This document shows, one piece after another, positions 46,157 to 54,698 of a stretch of DNA of 64,000 nucleotides. Origin of the DNA: Pseudoalteromonas phenolica (GTDB lineage Bacteria > Pseudomonadota > Gammaproteobacteria > Enterobacterales > Alteromonadaceae); contig NZ_PNEC01000004.1 of NCBI RefSeq assembly GCF_005886345.1, positions 124,001-188,000 of the forward strand, read 5' to 3'. The stretch's first letter is position 1, and each line of letters starts with the position of its first letter. The notes under the pieces were generated by a model. The model did no database searches. It worked only from the letters and a program-made list of their open reading frames with translations, and was not told the DNA's origin. The position numbers were made by a program, and so were the translations under genes.

Positions 46157-48718
46157 ATGTTTAAAAAGGGATTGCTTCGGGTCAGTATATTTTTAATTGC
46201 TACCTTAATTTGCCTTTATGGATTTAGAAATACAATTATTTATAAAGTGGCTGTACCCTATCTAGCGGATGTCAATATTGAACTGAGTTGTATAGATTGG
46301 TCGCTTACCGGCCTTGGTTCTATTCGTGTTAATAAGGCATGTATTGAACATTCAGCAGCTTCAATTGAATTAGTAGATGCTGACATTAACCTTTCAAATA
46401 TCGTTTTATCAGAGTTGAATATTGCGCTGAAGCCAACAAAAAAGACAAATGCTGAACCGCCACAGCTTAAACCGCTTAATCTTGTATTACCTGACGAGCG
46501 TCCACTGCTAAATGTAAAAAGAATTAGTCTGTCAGGCTCTCCATTAATAAAGCCACTATCAATGAGCATTAGTGAGTCAAACCTCAATCAGTTTGAGATC
46601 AATGGCGATTTAATCGGGCAAGTGCGCATATTTAAAAATAAGTTAAGGCTAAATCAAATTTCACTAGCGAGTAACGGGGTACAATCTTTTAAGCCTAAGC
46701 AAGTAAAGTTACTAGAAGGCTCGATGAACGTTGAATTTGACGGCCAACAGTTAAAATTTAATGGTGAGATTGAAGTGCAAGCTGAGCACCATTTACCAGA
46801 GTGTTCGGTGTCAGCAGATATACTTGGAGGTGTTTCCGGTGAAATAGATTTATTGGATCAAGCGGCGGTTGCTGATTTGAGTCGACTTACTAATACACTA
46901 AAGGCTTTGGCATGTATTGAATCACTTCAAGCACATTTACCACAGGGGGTTCTAGCTGCTGAATTAATAGCCGAGCAGGTTACTTTACAATTACCTAGCG
47001 TGTTGTCAGTACGTGATAATGTCTTTTTGACCGACCGCGTCACTCTCTCAAACGGCGAGTTAACCCAGATTCAATTAGATAATGTAGCGGCTGAATTGCT
47101 TACCCAGGATTTTAAGTCTCAATTTAGTTTAAAGCACCAGAGTGCGTTGATTGGCGCTCTTCAACTAGATGGCCCAATTGAGGTGAGTGGTGGACAATTA
47201 GATAGTCAAATTTCCATTAATTTAACTCAACCTAATGTGCCTGCATTTTTAATAGATAACTCTCCAATAAATCAAGCGAATATAAAGTTTGACTCAAAGC
47301 TTGATGTTAAAGGCAGGCTTGGCAGCGACATGTCATTTAAAGCAAGCAACCAGCTTGAGCTTCAAAAAGCAGAATTTAGCGACGGCCAAGGTCAAGCACT
47401 TAAACTTCCCAAGTTAACACTTAACCTTGATGTAGAGGGTGATCTGTCAGAACATATAAATGCGATAGTGGATGGGGAGTTATCTCTGTTATCGTTTAAT
47501 CACCCTTTGGTGCAGGGGCGAGATCTTAAAGTGAATTGGCAGTCAAAACTAATCAATGATGCCATTCACCTTGATGCTGATTGGCAGTTAAAAGGTATTA
47601 AACAAGCAGACAATCAAATTCAAGGGATACAACAAAGCGTAAACTTAAAAGGCAATATGCAAGATTTTATGAATACCAGTGTGGTTGCAGTGACAACATA
47701 CCTTAATGCCATTGCCACACCTAAACTGCTTGTAGAAGATATGAGTATCACCTCTCAAGTTAACTTTAGTGAAGGTATTCGCTTTGGGCATGATATTGAT
47801 GTGCTCGACATGAATTTATCGTTACGCCATGAATTAACAGATAAAGCGCAGCCTTTTGAGCTTGTCATAATTGAGCAAGACCTTACAGGTTTACAACCAG
47901 TTTTGGAGCAAATGGCGCCAAAGTTAAAAATTGAAACGGGTAGCACCAGTGTTGTGGCTAACGGTGATTTAGTGTCTCAGCATATTGATTTTGACCTGCA
48001 ATTTGGCGCATCCGCCTTGTTTGATACGCATTATATGAGTAATGCATCAGGTAAAATCACAGGGCAACTTAGTTCAGGTGTGATTAATATTCCAAAAACT
48101 ACAGTGACAATTGACGAGTTTCGTTCAGGTGCTGTGCTAACCAACATTACCGCAGATCTTCAGGCTCAAGATAATCAGGCGTGGTTGAGTGCTATTACGG
48201 CGGAAGCGTTTGATGGTTTACTTACAGCGGATAAGGTCCAACTCACACAAGCGCCACAACGCATTGAAGCAAAGGCCGAAAATTTAGATTTGGCCATTCT
48301 AGCAAAAGCGGGGCGTGAAGCCGGAGTAGAACTGACAGGGCGGGTATCTGGTGAGTTACCTATCGATGTTCGCGATGGAAAAGTCAGTATCAGTGAGGGT
48401 CGGTTATATAATTTAGGCAGCGGTATGTTAAGTGTGTCAGAAAATGCTTCGGTGAATGCACTCAAAGCGCAACAGCCACAATTAAAAACCGTCATTGGCT
48501 TATTAGATAATCTAGATATAGATACGCTTAATAGCGAGGTATCTTTAACAGAAGATGGTTGGCTCACGTTAGGTGTAAATATTAAAGGCGAAAATAAAAG
48601 CCAAGCCCAACCGGTTAATTTTAATTACACGCATCATGAGAATATATATACGCTTTTTAAAGCGTTAAGATTGAATGATGAAATCAGTCAACAAGTTGAA
48701 AAAGCTTTAACTCAATAG
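46157..48718 (+). CDS. ydbH: YdbH-family AsmA-like intermembrane lipid transport protein
   Basis: The 853-residue protein has one N-terminal inner-membrane helix (about 5-25) and a long periplasmic beta-rich body, with a C-terminal conserved part typical of YdbH (GRVSGELPIDVRDGKVSISEGRLYNLGSG). YdbH, TamB and YhdP act redundantly in E. coli to carry phospholipids to the outer membrane through a groove-like bridge. The following two genes are ynbE and ydbL, as in E. coli, which makes the assignment firm although the sequence itself has diverged. The length is close to that of E. coli YdbH (879). Confidence 0.9.
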   Translation: MFKKGLLRVSIFLIATLICLYGFRNTIIYKVAVPYLADVNIELSCIDWSLTGLGSIRVNKACIEHSAASIELVDADINLSNIVLSELNIALKPTKKTNAEPPQLKPLNLVLPDERPLLNVKRISLSGSPLIKPLSMSISESNLNQFEINGDLIGQVRIFKNKLRLNQISLASNGVQSFKPKQVKLLEGSMNVEFDGQQLKFNGEIEVQAEHHLPECSVSADILGGVSGEIDLLDQAAVADLSRLTNTLKALACIESLQAHLPQGVLAAELIAEQVTLQLPSVLSVRDNVFLTDRVTLSNGELTQIQLDNVAAELLTQDFKSQFSLKHQSALIGALQLDGPIEVSGGQLDSQISINLTQPNVPAFLIDNSPINQANIKFDSKLDVKGRLGSDMSFKASNQLELQKAEFSDGQGQALKLPKLTLNLDVEGDLSEHINAIVDGELSLLSFNHPLVQGRDLKVNWQSKLINDAIHLDADWQLKGIKQADNQIQGIQQSVNLKGNMQDFMNTSVVAVTTYLNAIATPKLLVEDMSITSQVNFSEGIRFGHDIDVLDMNLSLRHELTDKAQPFELVIIEQDLTGLQPVLEQMAPKLKIETGSTSVVANGDLVSQHIDFDLQFGASALFDTHYMSNASGKITGQLSSGVINIPKTTVTIDEFRSGAVLTNITADLQAQDNQAWLSAITAEAFDGLLTADKVQLTQAPQRIEAKAENLDLAILAKAGREAGVELTGRVSGELPIDVRDGKVSISEGRLYNLGSGMLSVSENASVNALKAQQPQLKTVIGLLDNLDIDTLNSEVSLTEDGWLTLGVNIKGENKSQAQPVNFNYTHHENIYTLFKALRLNDEISQQVEKALTQ

Positions 48719-48727
48719 GGGAAGACC

Positions 48728-48907
48728 ATGAAGTTGATCGCTGCATTATTCAGTGCATTAGTGCTAATGGGATGTACGCACAAAGTACAGGTAGAAACGA
48801 AAGAGCCAATCACCATTAATTTAAATGTAAAAGTGGATCATGAGATCCGTGTGAAAGTAGATAAAGAGCTAGATGACCTATTTAGCGACGATAGCGAGTT
48901 ATTCTAA
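48728..48907 (+). CDS. ynbE: YnbE-like outer-membrane lipoprotein
   Basis: The 59-residue lipoprotein has a signal with lipobox LMGC (MKLIAALFSALVLMGCTHK) and a short mature part with alternating beta pattern: KEPITINLNVKVDHEIRVKVDKELDDLF. In E. coli, YnbE pairs by beta-strand addition with the end of YdbH to complete the bridge to the outer membrane. It lies 9 bases after ydbH and 10 before ydbL, clearly one operon. GGGGAAGA precedes the ATG. Confidence 0.9.
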   Translation: MKLIAALFSALVLMGCTHKVQVETKEPITINLNVKVDHEIRVKVDKELDDLFSDDSELF

Positions 48908-48917
48908 GGAGATAATT

Positions 48918-49238
48918 ATGAAAAAGAGCGTATTTTTATTACCAGTTATGGCATTGAGTTTTGCCTTTTCAGCATTCGCTTTAGATCTTGGTACAGCTAA
49001 ATCACAAGGCATTGTAGGTGAAACCGCTTCTGGTTATTTGGCTGCGGTAAAAAACACTGCTGAAGCAAAAAAAGTGGTAGATGCTATTAATGCAAAGCGC
49101 AAAGCAAAGTATCAGCAGTTAGCAAAAAAACATGGTATTTCTTTGGCACAAGTCGAACAGCAGGCAGGAAAAAAAGCCATGCAAAAAACAGCAAAAGGTC
49201 ATTTTGTAAAAGTAAATGGTAAGTGGGTAAAGAAGTAA
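48918..49238 (+). CDS. ydbL: YdbL (DUF1318) periplasmic protein
   Basis: The start is the ATG after AAGGAG, giving MKKSVFLLPVMALSFAFSAFA as signal peptide. The mature part of about 85 residues has the DUF1318 pattern: LDLGTAKSQGIVGETASGYLA, then INAKRKAKYQQLAKKHGIS. Its end KGHFVKVNGKWVKK is typical too. YdbL is reported to act with YdbH and YnbE as a helper that keeps YnbE from multimerising. Third gene of the operon, followed by a terminator. Confidence 0.92.
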   Translation: MKKSVFLLPVMALSFAFSAFALDLGTAKSQGIVGETASGYLAAVKNTAEAKKVVDAINAKRKAKYQQLAKKHGISLAQVEQQAGKKAMQKTAKGHFVKVNGKWVKK

Positions 49239-49267
49239 GTTTCATAATTACTCAGTAGTTAGTTTAT

Positions 49268-49296
49268 AAAAGCACAGCGATGACGCTGTGCTTTTT
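49268..49296 (+). terminator. Rho-independent terminator of the ydbH operon
   Basis: AAAAGCACAGCG and CGCTGTGCTTTT pair around ATGA, followed by T residues. Confidence 0.9.
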
Positions 49297-49396
49297 TGTA
49301 TAAACACGAAAAATTTTCAAACTATATTTAAAGTTGCTGCGACTAACCTTTTAAACAGTGATACAGAATTAACTCAACAGGACAAAGGTTAGTGTT

Positions 49397-49942
49397 ATGA
49401 AAATTAAAGCCATTATTTCAATTATCAGCAGTGCCGTATTAACCGCTTGTGTGGCTGCGAATGCCACACCCGATCAAGCCAGTAACTCAGATTATCGTAT
49501 TCAAGTATTTAAAGACTGTGAAATAGTTAAAGACATGGCTATGTCACCTACTCAGGTGTCTGCATATAAAGCATTTCAAAATATAGAAAATAAAATGACT
49601 TTACTGGAGAAGCCAGTCAGAGATATGGATGAAGAATTAGCTGAATATCATGCCCAATTAGAAGCTTTATCGAGCGACTTTAAATACGAAGACGAAAATA
49701 TCTTAAAGATTGATAAGCAAAAACTGCGTGAGCACAAAGAAATCGCGCGAAAAATAGAGAAAATTGTACGCAGTCATGAAGCAGATATTCGTGCAATTGA
49801 GCAAGAAGCTAGACGAATAGAGTCAGCATCAAAGCGTTTTGAGCAAGCTATAAAGCCAAGCTTAGTCGGTCTTGAACATGACCAAGTTCAGATCATTAAT
49901 CGTAAAACGGCCAAACCATTTAAATGTTATCAGCATAGTTAA
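49397..49942 (+). CDS. Coiled-coil lipoprotein of unknown function
   Basis: The 181-residue protein has a signal with a likely lipobox LTAC (MKIKAIISIISSAVLTAC). The mature part is dominated by helices with heptad-like charge patterns (about residues 60-155; ENKMTLLEKPVRDMDEELAEYHAQLEAL, KIEKIVRSHEADIRAIEQEA), so a coiled coil in the periplasm is likely. Two Cys residues (in KDCEIV and FKCYQ) at either end could pair. The family is not recognised. It has its own promoter region after the ydbH terminator. Confidence 0.7.
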   Translation: MKIKAIISIISSAVLTACVAANATPDQASNSDYRIQVFKDCEIVKDMAMSPTQVSAYKAFQNIENKMTLLEKPVRDMDEELAEYHAQLEALSSDFKYEDENILKIDKQKLREHKEIARKIEKIVRSHEADIRAIEQEARRIESASKRFEQAIKPSLVGLEHDQVQIINRKTAKPFKCYQHS

Positions 49943-49973
49943 TAAAAGTGGTTTTTCAGTAATTAAATCTTAA

Positions 49974-50004
49974 AAAAGGCTTTGCATTTAGAAGCAAAGC
50001 CTTT
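49974..50004. terminator. Bidirectional terminator
   Basis: AAAGGCTTTGC pairs with GCAAAGCCTTT around ATTTAGAA, between convergent stops at 49942 and 50034. Confidence 0.85.
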
Positions 50005-50033
50005 GTTCGTTTCCAACAGTTAGAGCAGGGAGC

Positions 50034-51227
50034 TTATCTGTCTGCTTTTATATCGACACTTCTTGGGTTAATAGTAAGCGGTGATAAAGTGATTTTGGCG
50101 TTGTTACTCGCACCCATGTGGTTACTATACTTTTGCCCTTCAAAAAGGGTGTAGAATACATCAACATAGTCATCATCATTGCTGAACCAGTGGCTTGGCA
50201 TTGCCTTAATAAGCTGGTTGGTCAACTGTGGAATGATGGCATAGCCTTGCACATTAGGATCAGGAATTGCACGCATCACCTGTGTGACAATATCTAAAAA
50301 CGTCGTCGCTAATTCTTGATAGTTCGTGTTGTCATCCTGTTCCATCAATAATACATCAGCCGCCTGCCAGCGGTAGCGTTCCCAATGAATTAGAATTTGA
50401 TTAGGCGTGTAATCGGTGCCGTCATAATCTAGGTAAGGCATATCCACGATGTCTAATACCGGCTCATCGCGTGAAGGGCTAACACCTGTTACTACCGCAT
50501 AGACTTCTGCTTTACCTGATATCCAAGGCTCTTCGTCATTATTTAGACGAATTCTATCTAGTTTTGAAGTAGAAATAGCCGTGTTTTGAATGCTGTGTTG
50601 CGTAAATGTATCTAAAGCCGGTTTGCTTCTAGCCTGTTCAAAAACTGCTTGCATGACAGCTAGGCCTTCTTTTTTAACCTGTTGGCTATCTAGCTCTAAA
50701 ATTAATACTGGTTGTGAAGGAAGAGTATGTGCATCGAGTAGGTGCACATTGCCTTGAGCATCAAATGCTTCAACATACAGCCAATCTTTATCATCACCTT
50801 TTGGTGCAAATGCAACCAAAGGTTGCTCACCTGCTTGCCATTGTTCAAGCATATCATTTGATGCTAAGCGAAGTTGATATAGGTTTGTATCTGCTTTTTT
50901 TAAACCTTTTAACGAGCGAGTTTGAGTGTTCGCTTGTTGTATAAGTTGTTGGTTATTATGATTTAAGCCTAGCTCAGTTAATTTGGCAGTACTATGCTCA
51001 GAAAGCACTTGTAACCAATTTTTTTGCGCATATAGGTCTCTTGCAATGTTGCTGGCGAGTACACGTTTAATGTCAGTGACTTGCATTGCTTTGTGATTGA
51101 AGCGATCTATTGCTTCTAGTTCAGGGTGAGTTGTGAGTGATTTTGAGAACGACTGAATTTCAGTTGCAATACTGGTTGTGCTCATAACAAGCGAACTAAT
51201 TAGCGCTGTTTTCATTAAATAATTCAT
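50034..51227 (-). CDS. Secreted protein, possibly DUF3103 family
   Basis: The 397-residue protein has a signal peptide (about 1-21, ending STTSIA) and is otherwise soluble and polar. An N-terminal helical half (about 30-135) is followed by a beta-rich half with SGKAEVYAVVTGVSPSRDEPVLDIVDMPYLDYDGTDYTPNQ, a segment that recalls DUF3103 proteins of Vibrio and relatives. That name is from memory and tentative. No enzymatic motif is visible. Single gene, minus strand. Confidence 0.7.
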   Translation of the reverse strand: MNYLMKTALISSLVMSTTSIATEIQSFSKSLTTHPELEAIDRFNHKAMQVTDIKRVLASNIARDLYAQKNWLQVLSEHSTAKLTELGLNHNNQQLIQQANTQTRSLKGLKKADTNLYQLRLASNDMLEQWQAGEQPLVAFAPKGDDKDWLYVEAFDAQGNVHLLDAHTLPSQPVLILELDSQQVKKEGLAVMQAVFEQARSKPALDTFTQHSIQNTAISTSKLDRIRLNNDEEPWISGKAEVYAVVTGVSPSRDEPVLDIVDMPYLDYDGTDYTPNQILIHWERYRWQAADVLLMEQDDNTNYQELATTFLDIVTQVMRAIPDPNVQGYAIIPQLTNQLIKAMPSHWFSNDDDYVDVFYTLFEGQKYSNHMGASNNAKITLSPLTINPRSVDIKADR

Positions 51228-51518
51228 AAAGTTTCCTTGAAATAATCCGTGTTTATGTTGTCAATGCACCAAACTAGGTGTTCGAATAAAATAGAGTAAC
51301 AGCTTTAATTCGTCAAATTGTTTTTAACAATAAATTTACATTGTGGTGTTTGAAGGTTATCTATAACTTTTATAACTAAATGTTAGAGGGGTCATGGCTT
51401 TGCCAAGTGTGATTTTATATGTAAGTAATTTGTTGTTAAATAGCAAGGGGAAAATACAGGTATAAGCCTCCAGCTCTCAAATAGGTAAATGCAAACAAAA
51501 AGTAAATAGTTAGTTTTT

Positions 51519-52043
51519 TTACTCTTCAAATGTGTGAGATAACTGTGAGCCACCCAGTGTGAATATGTGCTTTGAGGGGCTATCTTTTTCTGTCATGGTA
51601 ATGGTCAACTTTTCATTTTGAGTCAACCCATTTAGAAGTGATGCATGCATGGAGATGCCTTCATGAAGTGGGTGTAAAAACTTTCCAAGAATAACAATAT
51701 GATCAATGTGATTGATATTAGTATCATGACTTCTCTGCGGAGCTAACATCACACCAGTCAACAAAGTTTCTTGGGTATCACTTTTTAAATACAAAGAATC
51801 AGTAATGTATTTAATTATTGTTTTTTGCTGAGATTTAATTTCCCCAAGAGTGAGTATTCTATCCTTGTCCTTATCAAACCCCATTAAAGTTGAAGCAGGT
51901 AAAGATAATACCAAGTAGCCCCCAGAGTGATCGAAATTTAAAGTGCCTTTATAAGGTGCCATTAAATGGGCTTGAGCATTCTGGCTAAAAACGTTCAGCA
52001 AAGTTCCAATGAATATCAGGCATAATTTAAGTCTTAAAGCCAT
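51519..52043 (-). CDS. Exported protein with EF-hand-like motif
   Basis: The 174-residue protein has a signal peptide (about 1-25, ending QNAQA). DKDKDRILTLGEI at about residues 57-69 fits a calcium-binding EF-hand loop (D-x-D-x-D...E). The rest is beta-rich. AGAGGT precedes the ATG. It follows the YHYH-protein gene by 12 bases on the same strand, so the two are probably cotranscribed and may act together outside the cytoplasm. Family not recognised. Confidence 0.68.
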   Translation of the reverse strand: MALRLKLCLIFIGTLLNVFSQNAQAHLMAPYKGTLNFDHSGGYLVLSLPASTLMGFDKDKDRILTLGEIKSQQKTIIKYITDSLYLKSDTQETLLTGVMLAPQRSHDTNINHIDHIVILGKFLHPLHEGISMHASLLNGLTQNEKLTITMTEKDSPSKHIFTLGGSQLSHTFEE

Positions 52044-52055
52044 GTTCGTTACCTC

Positions 52056-53144
52056 TTATAGCTCGCCTTTAACGCAGCGTTGAAAGTAGGGGTAAGAGTC
52101 TGTTGCGTAGTAATGATAAATACCCTCAGGAAATTCAGGCGTTACACCAAAGCGGCCATTACATTCGTCTAAGTCACCTGAACCTGCTACAAATTCCCAA
52201 TCTTCCGCAAAGGTACCAAGTGGATAGACTTCAACGGATGGGCGGTTAGTGCTAATATTTTCAATCAACTGATAGCTACCTGTGATTATTTTTATTGGCG
52301 AACTTGCATTTTCTGCTTCGCTAAAGCCATATCTTGCGTAAATAGGAAAGCCGTCAGCCGCCCAGCCAATTAAAGTCATGGTTGTGTTATTGCCACCTCT
52401 TAGCGTTATAAATCCTTCCGGCATACCATGATAGTGATAGGCTCCACCAGGTTGCACATGGGCATTATTGTCGTCGGTGCCGAAGTTAAAACTGGTTTGT
52501 CCCAGTGCTTCAATATGCCAACTCCCTTCATTGCCAATTAGGCTACAGTTATTACCAGAATCATCACAGGTGCCAGCAGTATTGGCGTCAATCTTTACGC
52601 CATTTAACACATAGCCAGTCGCACCGCGAGGGCCACCTAAAGTACTTGCCGATGTACTTTCAGTGGGGGTCAGTGTGTAAGCGATTGAGACGTTTTGCTC
52701 ACTGATCTCATTAGGGTTATTGGCATTAGGAAATTGTCCTGTAGCATGGTCAGGTAGACCATTGGCAGTTAATGAACGATTGCTGCCATCACATGACCAC
52801 TGGGCGTTGCTGGTGGCTTGGACAGAATCAGAATCATTGTATTCATTATAATAATAATTACATAGCACACCGTCAGTCGAGTCATTTATAGATGCAATAC
52901 CATTATCTGTATTTGTATTTGTATTTGTATCTGTATCGTTATCAGAAGAAGCACTGTTATCAGGATCTGTAGAGCTGTTAGAGTTGCTATCTGTGGCATC
53001 GCTACTAGTATTGTCACTTGCTGGTGGTGTTTCAGTTATGAGCTCGCTCTCAGCATTATTTTCTGGACTACCGCAACCAGAAAGTAAGAAAGTAGTCGCG
53101 AATAGGACGGGATAAATAGGCGTTTTTAGGTTTGACAGTTTCAT
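52056..53144 (-). CDS. YHYH-domain lipoprotein
   Basis: The start is the ATG 8 bases after AGGAG; GTG three codons upstream is less likely. The 362-residue protein has a lipoprotein signal with lipobox LSGC and a low-complexity Asp/Asn/Ser/Thr linker (about 35-90). A YHYH domain then covers about 140-355, named for the motif in GGAYHYHGMPEG. WAADGFPIYARYGF and the late PEGIYHYYATDSYPY are typical. Members are secreted and of unknown function; clustered His suggests metal binding, which is inference. The linker includes a run of 6-bp repeats coding Asp/Asn-Thr. Confidence 0.82.
   Translation of the reverse strand: MKLSNLKTPIYPVLFATTFLLSGCGSPENNAESELITETPPASDNTSSDATDSNSNSSTDPDNSASSDNDTDTNTNTNTDNGIASINDSTDGVLCNYYYNEYNDSDSVQATSNAQWSCDGSNRSLTANGLPDHATGQFPNANNPNEISEQNVSIAYTLTPTESTSASTLGGPRGATGYVLNGVKIDANTAGTCDDSGNNCSLIGNEGSWHIEALGQTSFNFGTDDNNAHVQPGGAYHYHGMPEGFITLRGGNNTTMTLIGWAADGFPIYARYGFSEAENASSPIKIITGSYQLIENISTNRPSVEVYPLGTFAEDWEFVAGSGDLDECNGRFGVTPEFPEGIYHYYATDSYPYFQRCVKGEL
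52909..52940. repeat. Hexanucleotide repeat inside the YHYH gene
   Basis: About five copies of TGTATY-type hexamers (TGTATT repeated, then TGTATC) code the Asn/Asp-Thr run in the lipoprotein linker. As the unit is 6 bp, slippage would change the linker length without shifting the frame. Confidence 0.7.
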
Positions 53145-53268
53145 CACAATCACTCCTATTGGTATAAAGTTTCGGTTGTGAATTAACTGTAGATCTCAAT
53201 TGTGCAGTAAATGTGCACAAAATGTCAGTCTTTTGCAAAGCCATAGACTGACACTCGAATTACTATGT

Positions 53269-54606
53269 TTAACCAAGTTTATCTTTCAACTGTGCGTATT
53301 GATAATACCCCCACTGACCGAAACGCCTGAGACTTGGAAATGGTAAATAAGGGAGTGGTGTTTGATATAAAGGTAAGTTTGGTACTGTGACTCCCGCGAT
53401 TTGTTGCGCCAGCCTGTATGCTGCTTGTGCACTAAAAGAGACGCCCGATCCGCAATATCCAAGTGTATAACCAATATTACCTTGCACAGTGACGTGAGGC
53501 ATATCGTCTAGCGCTGCTGCAATATAACCATGCCAATAATAATGGTGGCTGATATTGTTTAGAGTAGGGAAGCAATCAGCTAAGCCTTTTTTTAGGTTAT
53601 TTAAATAGGTTGGTTTATTTTGATCTTTGGCAAAAATAGCACCACGTCCTCCAAACAATAAGCGGTTATCGGGCAATAGACGGTAATAGTATTTTAGTGT
53701 ACGCGTATCCATCGTTACTTGATGGGTTTTTAGCCCTGAGCTTTCGAGTTGTGTTTGGGTGAGTGGTTTTGTCACCATAATGCTACTGAGGATAGGTAAA
53801 TAACGATTATTAATAACAGGCGAAGTCACCTTACTGTTATAGGCGTTCCCTGAGATCACCAATTTTTTGGCTTTGATATTAAAGCCATTGGCTTTAAGGG
53901 TTACATGGCTACCTGTGTCATTAATATCACTTGCCAGTGTGTGCTCATATATTTTAACACCAGCTTCCATGGCCATTTTTTTATAACCCAGCACAAGCTT
54001 AAGTGGATGAATACCAAAGCCATCGGGTAAACGCATCGCGCCATAGGCTTGTTGGTTATTCATGTAACCTGCTTTTAATTCTTCAGTAGACAAAAATTCA
54101 GCATCACTCGAAAGATGCTTTTGTAAGAACTCTGCTTGCGCTTTAAGACCTGCAAAGGCTTGCTGATTATGCGCGATTTTTAGGTAGCCTTTTGGTTGCG
54201 GGTCACACTCTAACTGTTGGCTTTGAATAAGAGCTTCTACTCGTTGCACCGCTTCTGTAAATTCGCCATAAATTCCTTGGCAAACATCCATGCCCCATTT
54301 ACTTGCCATTTGCGGGTAACTCAAACGTCCCGAGCCTTTAAGCACAAAACCTGCATTTCGTGCACTGGCACCAAAACCAACTTGATTTGCTTCAAGTACA
54401 ATACACTCTTGTTGATGCTCAATTGCTAAGTAATAGGCGGTAAGTAAACCGCTAAAACCGCCGCCAATAATGACGACATCACAATTTGTATCAGACGTAA
54501 TAGCAGGGAGTAGATCAGGCAATGCTTGGGTACTGGCCCAATAGCTCGGTGCGAAGGCTTGGTTTTGGCAGTCTTGTGCGCTGATAGGGTCGTAATACTT
54601 GCTCAT
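53269..54606 (-). CDS. FAD-dependent oxidoreductase, PuuB/DAO family
   Basis: The 445-residue flavoprotein has the Rossmann dinucleotide site VVIIGGGFSGLLTAYYLA near residue 45, then EANQVGFGASARNAGFV, typical of DAO-family amine or amino-acid oxidases. It also has LGYCGSGVSFSAQAAYRLAQQIAG near the end. The N-terminal YYDPISAQDCQNQAFAPSYWAST resembles gamma-glutamylputrescine oxidase (PuuB) and related enzymes. Substrate is unproven: no putrescine gene lies nearby. It has no signal peptide, so it is cytoplasmic. Confidence 0.85.
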   Translation of the reverse strand: MSKYYDPISAQDCQNQAFAPSYWASTQALPDLLPAITSDTNCDVVIIGGGFSGLLTAYYLAIEHQQECIVLEANQVGFGASARNAGFVLKGSGRLSYPQMASKWGMDVCQGIYGEFTEAVQRVEALIQSQQLECDPQPKGYLKIAHNQQAFAGLKAQAEFLQKHLSSDAEFLSTEELKAGYMNNQQAYGAMRLPDGFGIHPLKLVLGYKKMAMEAGVKIYEHTLASDINDTGSHVTLKANGFNIKAKKLVISGNAYNSKVTSPVINNRYLPILSSIMVTKPLTQTQLESSGLKTHQVTMDTRTLKYYYRLLPDNRLLFGGRGAIFAKDQNKPTYLNNLKKGLADCFPTLNNISHHYYWHGYIAAALDDMPHVTVQGNIGYTLGYCGSGVSFSAQAAYRLAQQIAGVTVPNLPLYQTPLPYLPFPSLRRFGQWGYYQYAQLKDKLG

Positions 54607-54667
54607 GATTTATTGTTGTTTGAAGAATAAAAGCACTGGGCAGTGTATTACTTGAAAGAAGAGAAGT

Positions 54668-54690
54668 AAAAGGCCACGAATGTGGCCTTT
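54668..54690 (-). terminator. Terminator of the 54.7-56.0 kb lipoprotein gene
   Basis: AAAGGCCAC and GTGGCCTTT pair around GAAT; on the minus strand a T run follows 9 bases after the stop of the lipoprotein gene. Confidence 0.8.
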
Positions 54691-54698
54691 ATAAATGC

